In this document: in pieces, positions 8,611 through 18,300 of the stretch
How positions within the stretch are numbered: the first letter of the stretch is position 1
Layout of the letters: every line of letters begins with the position of its first letter
Source: Nocardia sienata NBRC 100364
GTDB taxonomy: Bacteria > Actinomycetota > Actinomycetes > Mycobacteriales > Mycobacteriaceae
DNA length: 64,000 nt
Direction: 5' to 3'
NCBI RefSeq assembly: GCF_001613205.1
Contig: NZ_BDBX01000044.1
Coordinates: forward strand, 1-64,000
Notes under the pieces: generated by a model
What the model saw: only the letters and a program-made list of their open reading frames with translations
What the model was told of the DNA's origin: nothing
The model's database searches: none
Position numbers and translations under genes: made by a program

Positions 8611-9846
8611 TCAGGCCGGCGAAGAACCGAGCATGGCCGCCATCATGAGGGCGTGCACCCGGGCCATGTGCTGAGGCCGGGAATCGAAACGGATCAACCG
8701 GCCCACATCGATGACCTGGCCGATCGCCGAATGCACCCGGAAGCGCGCCTCGATCGGATCACCATCGAGCAGATTCGCCCACTCGTGCACGTTCTGCCGC
8801 TGGATGGCCCGCAGTTTGTGCTGTTCGGCCGGGGGCAGATTCGGGAATTCCGCGTAGTACACCGGCATGATCTCCGGCATGGTGAAACTGAGCCGGACGT
8901 AGCGGTCGGCGATCTTGTCCACCGCGTCGGCACGCCCGCTGGCCTCGGCGAGTGCCTCGGTGATGGCGAAGGCCAGCCGGTCGCCGGTGCGGTGGAAGGC
9001 CGCCGCCAGCAAATCGGATTTGCTGCTGAAGTATCGGTAGACACTGGAGGCGTTGATGCCGACGGCCGCGCCGATCTCCTCGATACTGGCCTCGTGGTAG
9101 CCACGGCGGCCGAAGATCCGGATCGCCTCGGTGAGCAGCTGTTCCCGTTTGGAGGTCACCGGCAGCCCGCGCGGGGTGTTGTCGGGTTCGCCTGCTCCGG
9201 GGGCGGGCGGCAGGTCGGTACGCACGATCGACCAGGCCATATCGTGCAGCAGCGGCAGCAGTTTGGCACTGGAGAGGGCGGTGCGATGCGCCGAGATACT
9301 GCCGATCACGCTGAGCACGGCGGCCGCCAGCAGGGCGATGTCCTCCGGCGGGGCCTCCGGACGGAGTCGCGCGATCGGCGCGGCCAGCGTGTCGTTGATC
9401 TCGTTGTAGAGAGTGCGGATGCGGGCGCGGTCGGGCTGCTCCAGATAGCGGCCCTCCCACCGGTACAGACCCGCCTCGCGCCGGATCTCGATGGTGTGCT
9501 CGGCGACCGCTCGGATGAGGGCGTCGAGACGTTCTTCCGGCTTCGCTTCCGGCTCGTCCGCGGCCCGGGCCGCCTCGAGCAGTTGCCGGGCGCCTTCCTC
9601 CGCGGCGGCGACCAGAAGGGCATATTTATTGGCGAAATGGCGGTACAGTGCAGGGCCGGAGATCCCGACCTCGGCCGCGATTTCGTCCACGCCGACCGGA
9701 TAGTAGCCACGTTCGCTGAAGGCCCGGGCCGCGGCGCGCATGATCTGGACCTTGCGGTCCTTCGGCCGGCGCCGCCCGCCCTGGCCGGTGCCACGGTCGG
9801 CCGGACGCATGCGCACCGGGTCCACCCGGCTGCTATCCGCGACCAT
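8611..9846 (-). CDS. Tandem TetR/AcrR regulator with two DNA-binding domains
   Basis: 411-aa protein with two complete TetR-type N-terminal domains in series. The first is around residues 35-85 (A-F-S-E-R-G-Y then A-L-Y-R-H-F-A-N-K) and the second around residues 225-275 (I-F-G-R-R-G-Y then S-V-Y-R-Y-F-S-S-K), each followed by a helical ligand-binding region. Such double-TetR proteins are known in mycolate actinobacteria. The ATG at 9846 is preceded by GGAG; a longer frame to 9897 would run into the shared promoter. It is divergent from an enoyl-CoA hydratase gene, its likely target. Confidence 0.85.
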   Translation of the reverse strand: MVADSSRVDPVRMRPADRGTGQGGRRRPKDRKVQIMRAAARAFSERGYYPVGVDEIAAEVGISGPALYRHFANKYALLVAAAEEGARQLLEAARAADEPEAKPEERLDALIRAVAEHTIEIRREAGLYRWEGRYLEQPDRARIRTLYNEINDTLAAPIARLRPEAPPEDIALLAAAVLSVIGSISAHRTALSSAKLLPLLHDMAWSIVRTDLPPAPGAGEPDNTPRGLPVTSKREQLLTEAIRIFGRRGYHEASIEEIGAAVGINASSVYRYFSSKSDLLAAAFHRTGDRLAFAITEALAEASGRADAVDKIADRYVRLSFTMPEIMPVYYAEFPNLPPAEQHKLRAIQRQNVHEWANLLDGDPIEARFRVHSAIGQVIDVGRLIRFDSRPQHMARVHALMMAAMLGSSPA

Positions 9847-9897
9847 GCATTCTCCGTTCGCCTCGGCAGCGCCGCCGGTGTTGACAGCGCCCGACAA

Positions 9898-9932
9898 GTC
9901 AACCTAAGTTAACCACAATTCGCAACGTTAAC
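9898..9932. promoter_or_regulatory. Repeated GTYAAC half-sites between tetR and enoyl-CoA hydratase
   Basis: The divergent intergenic region holds GTCAAC at 9898-9903, then GTTAAC (itself palindromic) at 9908-9913 and 9927-9932. The spacings are 10 and 19 bp, close to one and two helical turns. This is a plausible operator array for the tandem TetR protein, by position and spacing only. Confidence 0.45.
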
Positions 9933-9980
9933 CGCTATTCGCCACCCGGTCGGCACCGGAGGGCACTCGATGGAGCGCGC

Positions 9981-10790
9981 ATGGTCAACACAGATTCCCC
10001 CACCACGCAGCCGGCGGGTTTCTCCGCCGTGCAGGACGGCCGGGTACTGCGGGTCACCCTCACCAAGCCCAAACGCAAGAACGCGCTCGACTACGACTCC
10101 CTGGTCGCACTGGGCGACACCTTCCTCGCCGCCGCGCAGGACAAAGCCGTACGGGTGGTGGTGCTCACCGGCGACGGAGGCGACTTCTGCACCGGCGCCG
10201 ACCTGGCCGCCAGCGCCGAGGAGGGCGCCCGCGGCATCACCCCCGACCAGGTGATGGACGCCGCCAACCGGCTCGTCCGCGCCATCGTCGACCTGCCGGT
10301 GCCGGTCATCGCCCGCCTGCGGGGCGCGACCGCCGGGGTCGGTGTCGGTATCGCGCTGGCCGCCGACCTGGTCTACGCCGAAGCCGACTCCTATCTGCTG
10401 CTGGCGTTCATCAATATCGGCCTGATGCCCGACGGTGGAGCCGCGGCGCTGGTGGCCGCGGCCGCGGGCCGCCCGCTGGCCGCACGGCTGGCGCTGCTCG
10501 GTGAGCGCCTACCCGCTCCGGCAGCCCGCGCCGAAGGCCTGCTCACCGAGGTCCTGGCCACCACCGAGGAACTCGACGCCGCGGTCGAGGCCGCCGCCGA
10601 GAAGATCTCCCACGGCCCGCGGCGCGCCCTCGAACTCACCAAGAAGGCCCTCAACCGGGCCACTCTCGGTGCGCTGGACTCGGCCCTGGCCGACGAGAAG
10701 GCGGGGCAGGTCGAACTGCTGCAGTCCCCCGACTTCTTCGAAGGCGCCGGCGCCATGCTGGGCAAGCGCAAAGCGGTCTTCGCGGAGTAA
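9981..10790 (+). CDS. Enoyl-CoA hydratase/isomerase family protein
   Basis: 269-aa crotonase-fold enzyme acting on acyl-CoA thioesters in the cytoplasm. It shows the family's N-terminal K-P-K-R-K-N-A-L segment, the first oxyanion-hole region G-D-F-C-T-G-A-D-L, and the second G-A-T-A-G-V-G-V-G-I-A-L. In the usual position of the first catalytic Glu the local sequence is alanine-rich, so hydratase rather than isomerase or hydrolase activity cannot be fixed from sequence. The ATG at 9981 has GGAG 8 bp upstream. It is divergent from the tandem TetR regulator and ends at a strong stem-loop. Confidence 0.88.
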   Translation: MVNTDSPTTQPAGFSAVQDGRVLRVTLTKPKRKNALDYDSLVALGDTFLAAAQDKAVRVVVLTGDGGDFCTGADLAASAEEGARGITPDQVMDAANRLVRAIVDLPVPVIARLRGATAGVGVGIALAADLVYAEADSYLLLAFINIGLMPDGGAAALVAAAAGRPLAARLALLGERLPAPAARAEGLLTEVLATTEELDAAVEAAAEKISHGPRRALELTKKALNRATLGALDSALADEKAGQVELLQSPDFFEGAGAMLGKRKAVFAE

Positions 10791-10808
10791 GCGCGACCAC
10801 GGTCACGA

Positions 10809-10838
10809 CACCCGTTCTGCCCGCCGGCAGGGCGGGTG
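10809..10838 (+). terminator. Stem-loop after enoyl-CoA hydratase
   Basis: Arms at 10809-10821 and 10826-10838 pair over 13 bp (two G-U pairs) around a CGCC loop and are followed by TTTCC. It lies 19 bp after the stop codon on the plus strand. Confidence 0.6.
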
Positions 10839-11003
10839 TTTCCGTACCCTGGGAACCGACCGCGGATGTATCGGGCGGCGCTACCGGGCCGGACCGAAGC
10901 CGGTGCGCTCAACCGAGTCCGGCCGCATCACCCGGCAGCACCCTGATGCTCTCCGCGCCCGCCCTCGGGCACGGTCCCGGCGCGGAGGCCGAGATACGAA
11001 GAA

Positions 11004-11042
11004 GCCCGTGCCGGGCCGGCACGCGGCCGGCCCGGCACGGGC
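11004..11042 (-). terminator. Perfect 17-bp stem-loop after the mycolyltransferase
   Basis: GCCCGTGCCGGGCCGGC (11004-11020) and its exact reverse complement (11026-11042) flank a 5-nt loop. On the minus strand the stem is followed by TTCTTC. It lies 18 bp beyond the stop of the mycolyltransferase gene, between two convergent genes. Confidence 0.75.
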
Positions 11043-11060
11043 ATACGGAACAGCGGTGGA

Positions 11061-12128
11061 CTAGAGGCCCAGGCCGCGGGCCAGAACCGGCCACGACACC
11101 TTGAACTCGTCCTCCCAGTAACCCCAGGAGTGGGTGCCCGAGTCACGGAAGTTGAAGGTGGCCGGGATACCGAGGGAATCCAGCCGCGTCTTCAGGTTGT
11201 GGGTGCAGAAGTTGGTGCCCGCCTCGATGACGCCACCGACCAGGATCTGATTGGCCAGCCCGTAGGAGCCGGGCAGGGTGTGCGGGCCGTTCAGGGTGTC
11301 CCAGCGGCCGGGCAGACCGTTACCGGTGGAGACGTAGAGCTCGAGACCGCGCAGCCCTTCGGCGTGGACGTACGGATCGTTCGCGGCCCACTCCGGCGAA
11401 CCCTGCGGACCCCACATGTTGTCGGTGTTGCCGCCGCCCCACGTGTTCACGGTGAGCTTCACGAACTCCGAGCCGACCGGGTCGCTGGTCTGGGCGCAAC
11501 CGCTGTAGGCGGCGGCAGCCTTGTAGAGACCGGGCTTGGCGATCGGCAGGGCCAGCACGGTGGTGCCCGAGGTGGACAGACCGGCGATGGCGTTCACACC
11601 GTTGGTGCCCAGCGCGCCGTCGATCAGCGGCGGGAGCTCTTCGGTGAAGAAGGTCTTCCACTTGTTGCGGCCCAGCGCCGGATCGTCCTTGATCCAGTCG
11701 GTGTAGTAGCTCCAGGCGCCGCCGATGGGCTGGATCACATTGACGTTCTTGTCGGACAGGAATTCGAGGGTGTTGGTCTGGGCCTGCCAGGACGCGGAGT
11801 CCTCGCCGCCACCCGCGCCGTTGAGCAGGTAGAGGGTGGGCCGGGGCACCGAGGCGTCGGCCGGACGCTGGACATCGACGACGATGTCCTTGTCCATGGC
11901 CACCGAGTTCACATACAGCCGCAGCGTGCGGTCGTCCTTGTACTCGGCCTTGACGATGCGTGATCCGTCGGGCGCGGTGGGGTCGGCGAGCAGTGTCTTG
12001 GATTCGATGATCGGATCCGCGCCGGCGGTACTCCCACCGAGGCCGGTCATCACACCGGTCAGAACTGCCGTGGCCGCGACCATCGCCGCGGCGCGCCTAC
12101 CGCCACGCCGGGTGAGTCGACGTATCAA
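11061..12128 (-). CDS. Secreted mycolyltransferase, antigen 85 family
   Basis: Predicted exported alpha/beta-hydrolase-fold mycolyltransferase or esterase, 355 aa, which would act on mycolic-acid esters in the cell envelope. A basic N-terminus (RRLTRRGGRR) and hydrophobic stretch form a signal peptide ending near A-G-A-D. The nucleophile lies in G-L-S-T-S-G (Ser185), and the C-terminal H-S-W-G-Y-W-E matches the antigen-85 H-S-W-x-Y-W catalytic-His motif. The start is taken as the TTG at 12128, with GAAGG 7 bp upstream; another TTG lies at 12185. Several paralogues are normal in Nocardia-like genomes. It is transcribed in the same direction as the NRPS-like genes, but 250 bp separates them. 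Confidence 0.87.
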   Translation of the reverse strand: MIRRLTRRGGRRAAAMVAATAVLTGVMTGLGGSTAGADPIIESKTLLADPTAPDGSRIVKAEYKDDRTLRLYVNSVAMDKDIVVDVQRPADASVPRPTLYLLNGAGGGEDSASWQAQTNTLEFLSDKNVNVIQPIGGAWSYYTDWIKDDPALGRNKWKTFFTEELPPLIDGALGTNGVNAIAGLSTSGTTVLALPIAKPGLYKAAAAYSGCAQTSDPVGSEFVKLTVNTWGGGNTDNMWGPQGSPEWAANDPYVHAEGLRGLELYVSTGNGLPGRWDTLNGPHTLPGSYGLANQILVGGVIEAGTNFCTHNLKTRLDSLGIPATFNFRDSGTHSWGYWEDEFKVSWPVLARGLGL

Positions 12129-12383
12129 TTTCGCACCTTCGCTTCGTCTCGAATTTTCATCCGGGCTCTTTCCGCACCGCGACAACCGGCTCCAGGACCC
12201 GAACGCCTCACAGTAACGGGGCAGGTCTCGTCCACCCCGAGAGTTCTGTCCCTGTAGTCGTACTTTGCGGACATATCGTTACCGTAGCGTTGCCCGAATA
12301 TCTCGCTTCGGCCCGGTCGACCGGATCTGGGAATTCAGTACCGATGCTCACCCGGCTCGATGATTCGGGACACGCGGCGCGGT

Positions 12384-15300
12384 TCAATCATGCCCGCCGC
12401 GCCGAGAGCCGCTGATGAGCGACCCGCCGACGCGTTCGACACGCCCGAGATATTCCAGCACACCGTCCCGGCGGCGGACCAGGTCCCCCGTCCGGTACAG
12501 CCGTCCCCCACCACCGGTGGCGACGAACCTGGCTGCCGTCTCCGCGGCGGCGGCGTGGTAACCCCGGGCCAGCTGCGGACCGCCGATGTACATCTCGCCG
12601 ACCGTGCCCGGCGGTACCGGGCGCAACTGCTCGTCCAGCAGGTACACCCGGTCGTTGGTGACCGGCCGTCCGCCGACCGACCCCACGGTGATCACACCGG
12701 TCTCGTTGTGGCCGTACCAGATCACCAGCTCCGCGCCGGGCAGCAGCGTGGTGAACCGTTCGACACCGCCGGGCGGAAGAGCCGCGCCGTCCACCACGAC
12801 CCGACGCAGGCTGGGATGCGCGGCGCGGCCGCCGCCGTCGGTCACCGAATCGAGGAACCGGTCCAGCAGGGAGGGGACCACGTGCACGACCGTCACCTTG
12901 TGGGCGGCGATCGAACGGGACAGGTCGGCGGCCCGGCCCGGATTGTCGGGCATCAGGAGCTGGGCACCGTGATGCAGGGGCCGGAACAGCTCCCACAGCG
13001 TGATGTCGGTGACGGTCGGCGCCGCGTGCAGGACCAGATCGGACGAATCATAGGGGTGGCTGCGCTGAGCCCGCCGCAGGCGCTCGACCAGTTGCCGGTG
13101 GGTGCTCGTGACACCGGCCGTCCCGCCGGGGACGTACCGGATATCGGCGAGGTCGTCGGGGGCGATGCGCGGGTCACCGGACGGATCGGTGGGCAGGTCC
13201 AGATACAGCAGGTCGATGGCGACCACCGAAATACCGGTGCCGGTGGTGACACCCTCGTCCGAGGTGCTCAGCACGCAGATGGGGGCGGCCGTGGCCAGCA
13301 ACTCGTCGACTTCCGCGGCCGGGCGACCGGGATCGACCGGCACATATCCGCCGCCCGCGCGCAGTACCGCGCAGACCGCGACCACCAGGTCGATACCGGG
13401 TCGCATGGCCACGGCGACCAGGGTTCGGCCGCCGACGCCGAAGCGGATCAGCTCCACGGCCAGCGCCCGGGACTTGCGGTCCAGTTCGCTGTAGCTCAGC
13501 ACCCGCGCCCCCTGCCGCACGGCGGGGACCGCGGGAGTCCTTCTCACCTGTTCGTCGAACAACGACAGCAGGGTGCTCTGGTCGTCGTGCGAGGCCGGAT
13601 CGAGGACCGGAGACATATAGGCGGTCGTCTCCACATCGGGGATCGGCCGCAAGAAGGTGGTGGGCTCCGGGTCGGCGGTGAGCTCGGGCCCGGGTGCGTC
13701 CGCCGGTACGGGGGCGGGGGCCGCGGGCTCGGCACGCTTCAGGGTCCAGTCACGGGGTTCGGACGACGCCGTTTCGTCGCGGAGGGGTTGCGGCCGCCGC
13801 CGCGGAAGGGCCGGCGGGAGCTCGACCGGTGCCGATTCGTCCGCGCCATGGAGCCCACGCTCCGGCAGCGGGGCCGGGGCGGGGTCGGAGGCGGTTTCGG
13901 TGGCCGGACTGTCCGCGGCCACCGTGGAGCGGGCACCGCGCTGTGGCAGCGCAGGCGCGCTCGCCGATTCGGAACCGGTCTCGGCGGGCGCGGGTCGCGC
14001 TTCGGCGGCGGGGCGGCGCTCCGGCAGCGGATCCGGTACGACTCCGCTCTCGGGGGACACGGGTTCGGAAAGAGTTGCCGCGGAATCGGCGTCGGGCTGC
14101 GCGCCGAGCCGAGACCGGCGCTGCGGCAACGAAGCCGGTGACGATTCGGACGCCCCGGTCGGTTCCGCTTCCGCGAGCGAGCCGCTGTCGGGCCGCGGAC
14201 GACGCCGCGGCAGTCCCGGCGGCGCGGCGGCTTCGGACGAGTCCGCGTCCGCGCCGGGGCGTTCCGCTTGCGCGGCGGATCCGGACCGCCGCCGGGGCAG
14301 CGCCGGCGGCGCGCCCCCGTCGGCGCCCACCGGCTCGGCGGCAGGACCGGCGTCGTGCCGGTGCCCACCCTGCGGCGGCGGGGCCGAGGGCTCGTAGGAC
14401 TGCTGCGATACCGGCTCACCGGCAGGTCCGCTGTCGTCGTGGCGGGGCCGCCGCTGCGGGAGGCCACCGGATCGCGCGACCGATTCCGGACTCGCGGTGT
14501 CGGGTGCCGAATGCGACGGCTGCGGGCGGCGTTGCGGCAGCGAGGCCGGGGTCGATGTTCCGGCCGAATCGGTCTCGCCCATAACGGCCGCTGTGTCGAC
14601 CGCAGGCGTGGTGTCGCGCCGCGGGAACGCGTTCCGCTCCGGCTCCGGCTCCGGTTGCGTGGGCGCACCCGCGCCGATGACCGAGCGGCGTTGCGGTAGC
14701 CCGGAAGCGGTTCCGGCCTCCCCGGCGTCGGTACCCGCGGCGATCGTCGCCGGTGTCTCGGCGCCCGGAGTCCGGCGCCGCGGCAGCCCGCCCCGGGAGG
14801 GTGCGCCTGCTGTGTCCGGTAGCGGATCGCCGGCGGCCGCGGGTTGCGCGTGACGCCGCGGCAGCCCACCGCGGCCCGGCTCGGGCATCTCGGCATCCGG
14901 CATACCGGCGACCGGCCGGAGCAGTGAGGTGACCTCCGCGTCCGGTACCGGCTCGGGTACAGGCGCGGACTCCGTCCTGGCGGCGGGCTCCGGGTCGGCC
15001 GCGGGCTGCGAATCGGGCGCGGACTGCGACGTCGACACCGACTCCGACGCGGGCGCGAACTGCGACGCGGGCGCGAACTCCGAGGGGGACACACACTGCG
15101 ACGCAGACACAGGCTGCGGCGCGGACGCGGACTGCGACGCGGAGGCGGAGGCGGAGGCGGGCTGGGCGGGTCCGATATCCGGGCGCAACCCGTGCTCGGC
15201 GAGGCCGCCGAGCGCGCGGACCCAGTGCTCGGCGAAGGTTTTCACATCCTCACCTGCGAGAACTTCGGTCGCATAGTCGAACCGGCACAGCAGGCCGTCG

Positions 15301-18300
15301 TCGGTGGCGTCGACGGCCAGTGCCAGCAGCACTCCGTCGGCAGGGCCGTCGGTGTGGACCCGGGCCGGGCGCAGATCCCGATAGCGCAGGGTGAACCGGC
15401 CCGATTCGGCGGCGGCGAACTCGGCGGTGGTCTCCGGGTTCAGGTGGCGTAGAAGCGCGTAACCCGCGCCGCCGTCGGGTACCGACCGGTACAGGTCACG
15501 GATCTGGACCAGCGCGCTGCCCGCGGCGGGCCCGCCGACCAGGGCCTCGGTGGTATCGATATCGACGATCCGGACCGACAGCGGGAATTCCGTGGCGAAA
15601 CCACCGACGAGATCGTCGGCGCCGTTCGCCAGCGAACGGGCGTCGGCGTCACAGCGCACCAGGGATCCGATCGCGCGGGCGACTTTGCCCTGTGCACCGG
15701 TATGCAGGGCGACCGCGACAGCGGTCAGCAGCACCTCGGGCACAGTGGCCCCGTAGGCGGCGGCCGCGGCGGTCACCGCGGCGGTGCCCTCGGCGGTGAT
15801 GGCCAGCGAGACCCGGCGGCGGACCCGGAGGTCGGCCGTCCCGAGCGGGGCCGCGATCTGCGCGCCGGCCAGATTGCGCCGCCACCACCCGGACTCGTCC
15901 AGTAGTTCGATGGAGCGGGCGCGTGCGTCCAGGGCGTGCACGAGCTGTGGCAGTTTGTTCTCGGGTGCGGCCGCGGCGAGATCGGCGCCGGTCCAGCCGG
16001 CGATCAGCTCGTCGACGATTATCCGCCATGAGCGGTCGTCGACGGCCAGTCCGTTGGCCACCACTACGAGCCGACGATCCGGCTCGCTACCGGTGACGAC
16101 GAAATGGATATTGCGCCCGGTCGCGGGATCGAGCGCGTCGGCCGCCGCCTGCACCACATCGTCGGTGGCGATGGTGTTCTCATTGGACTCCGGTCCGAGC
16201 CACCAGTACTGGTGCTCGCCACGCTGCTCCCGCGGCGGAATCGACAGCGCCGGTGGCCGGTCGCCGGTGTGGAGCCGGGCCGACAGCATCGGGTGCCGGG
16301 CCATCAGCGACCGCACCGCGGTTTCGGTCCGGCTCAGCGGCTGGTCGGACGGTAGATCGAGCACCACCGACCGGACCTCGACCCCGGGGACCGGATTGTC
16401 CAGCAGCCGGGCGGCGGTGGGGGTCGCGGGCAGTTCACCGCTGATCTCCGTCGCGGTGGCGGTGAACGAGACCGAAGCGGACGCGGCGGCTGCACCGGTC
16501 GAGTTGGGTTCGGCCGGCCGCGGTTGCGGTTCCGCCGGTGCCGGCTCCGCGGGGCCGGGCGCTGAGGTGGGGGCGACGAGCACGTCCGCGGCCCACGGGC
16601 CCGGGTCCGGCGGGAGCGGCGCGATCTCGTCGGGGTCCGGTAGCCGGGTTCGATCGGGTGCGCCGGTGCCGGTCGGCGGGATCTGCTCGACGGCCGCGAA
16701 AGCCGACGGCACCAGGTCCACGGGCACCGTCTGCGCGAGTGCGGCGCGAATCCGGGCGAGGTCGGGTTCGGCCTCGGTCTGTTCGGGGACGACGTAGGCG
16801 ACCAGGCGGGCGCCGGGGCGCGCGGCCGACGATACGGCCGGACCGGTGCCACGGGCGAGTACCGCGGCCTCGGCGATACCGGGCAGGGCGCGCAACGCGG
16901 CCGCGACCGCGGCGGGACGCACGCGGTGGCCCCGGAAACCGAACTGGTCATCGGTGCGGCCCAGGTGTTCGAGCCGCTGTGGGGTGGTGGCGGTGGCATC
17001 GCGCCACCGCACCATGTCACCGGTCCGGTACATGCGCTGGCCGTAACCGAAGGGGTTGGCCACGAACCGGTCCGCGGTGGCACCGCGCCGACCGAGGTAC
17101 CCGCGAGCGAGCTGGTCACCGGCCAGGTACAACTCACCGGGTACTCCGGGCGGGACCGGCCGCAGCCGCGAATCCAGCACGTAGACCCGGGTGTTCCACT
17201 GTGGCAGTCCGATCGGCACCGACCGATCCGCCGACCCCGCGGCCGGCCAGGACGTCGCCGACACCGTGGTTTCGGCGGTTCCGTACAGGTTCTGCGTCCG
17301 CGCACCGCAGCGTTCCCGGACCACCCCGGCCGTTTCCGGCGCCAGCGGACCGCCGGTCACGAATACCTCGCGCAGACTGCGCATCGGGCCCGGATCGGCG
17401 TGCTCGGCGAACGCGGCGAGTTCGTCGGGCCCGAAATCGGTCACCGTCACCGCCCGCGCGGCGATCGTCGCGGCGATACGCTCCGGGTCCCGCGCTCCGG
17501 TCGGGGCCAGGGCCAGTTCCGCGCCGGCGCGCAGCGGCAGGAAGGTACCCCACAGGGAGGTGTCGCGGGTGGGGGGATTCTGCTGGAGGTAGACGTCGGT
17601 GAAACCCATCGGGTACTGGGCGAGCATCAGCGTGATCTGGTTGTTGATCGCGCTGTGCGAGAGCACCGTCAGTTCCGGCCCGTCCGGCGCCACCGAGGCG
17701 CACAGCAGGTAGGCCGCGTTGCCGGGGCGTATTTGCCGGATCAGCTCCGCCGGGCGCACCGGATCGGCGGCGTGGCGGGCGAGGTCCTCGGCACCGGTCA
17801 CGAGGATCGGTGGCTGCGGGCGGGCCGTCGTTTCCACCGCGGCCGCCAACCGCGCTTCATCGGCCGGAGCCACCAGCACACAGGCCGGGCCGGCGATATC
17901 GATGACCCGCGCGTTCCAACCCGCCGGATCGTCGGGGTCCAGCGGCAGGCAGACGCCACCGGCGGTCAGCACCGCGTAGATCGCGACCAGCAGCTCGGTG
18001 GAGTTCCGCAGTGCCACACCCACCGGCGTCTCGGTACCGACTCCGGCCTCGATCAACTGCCGGGCCAGCCGATTCACCCGGGCGTCGAATTCCTGGTAGG
18101 TCAGTTCGGTTTCCGCGTCGGCCACCGCCACGGCGTCGGGGCGGGTGGCAGCGGTACGGCGGTAACCGTCGAGCAGCAGATCCGGCGCGACCGGGTACCG
18201 GGTGTCGTTCCAGACCACCAGCAGCCGATCGAGATCGGCCCGCGACAGCAGGTCGATATCGCCCACCGGACCGTCCGGATCACCACCGGCGACGGTGAGT

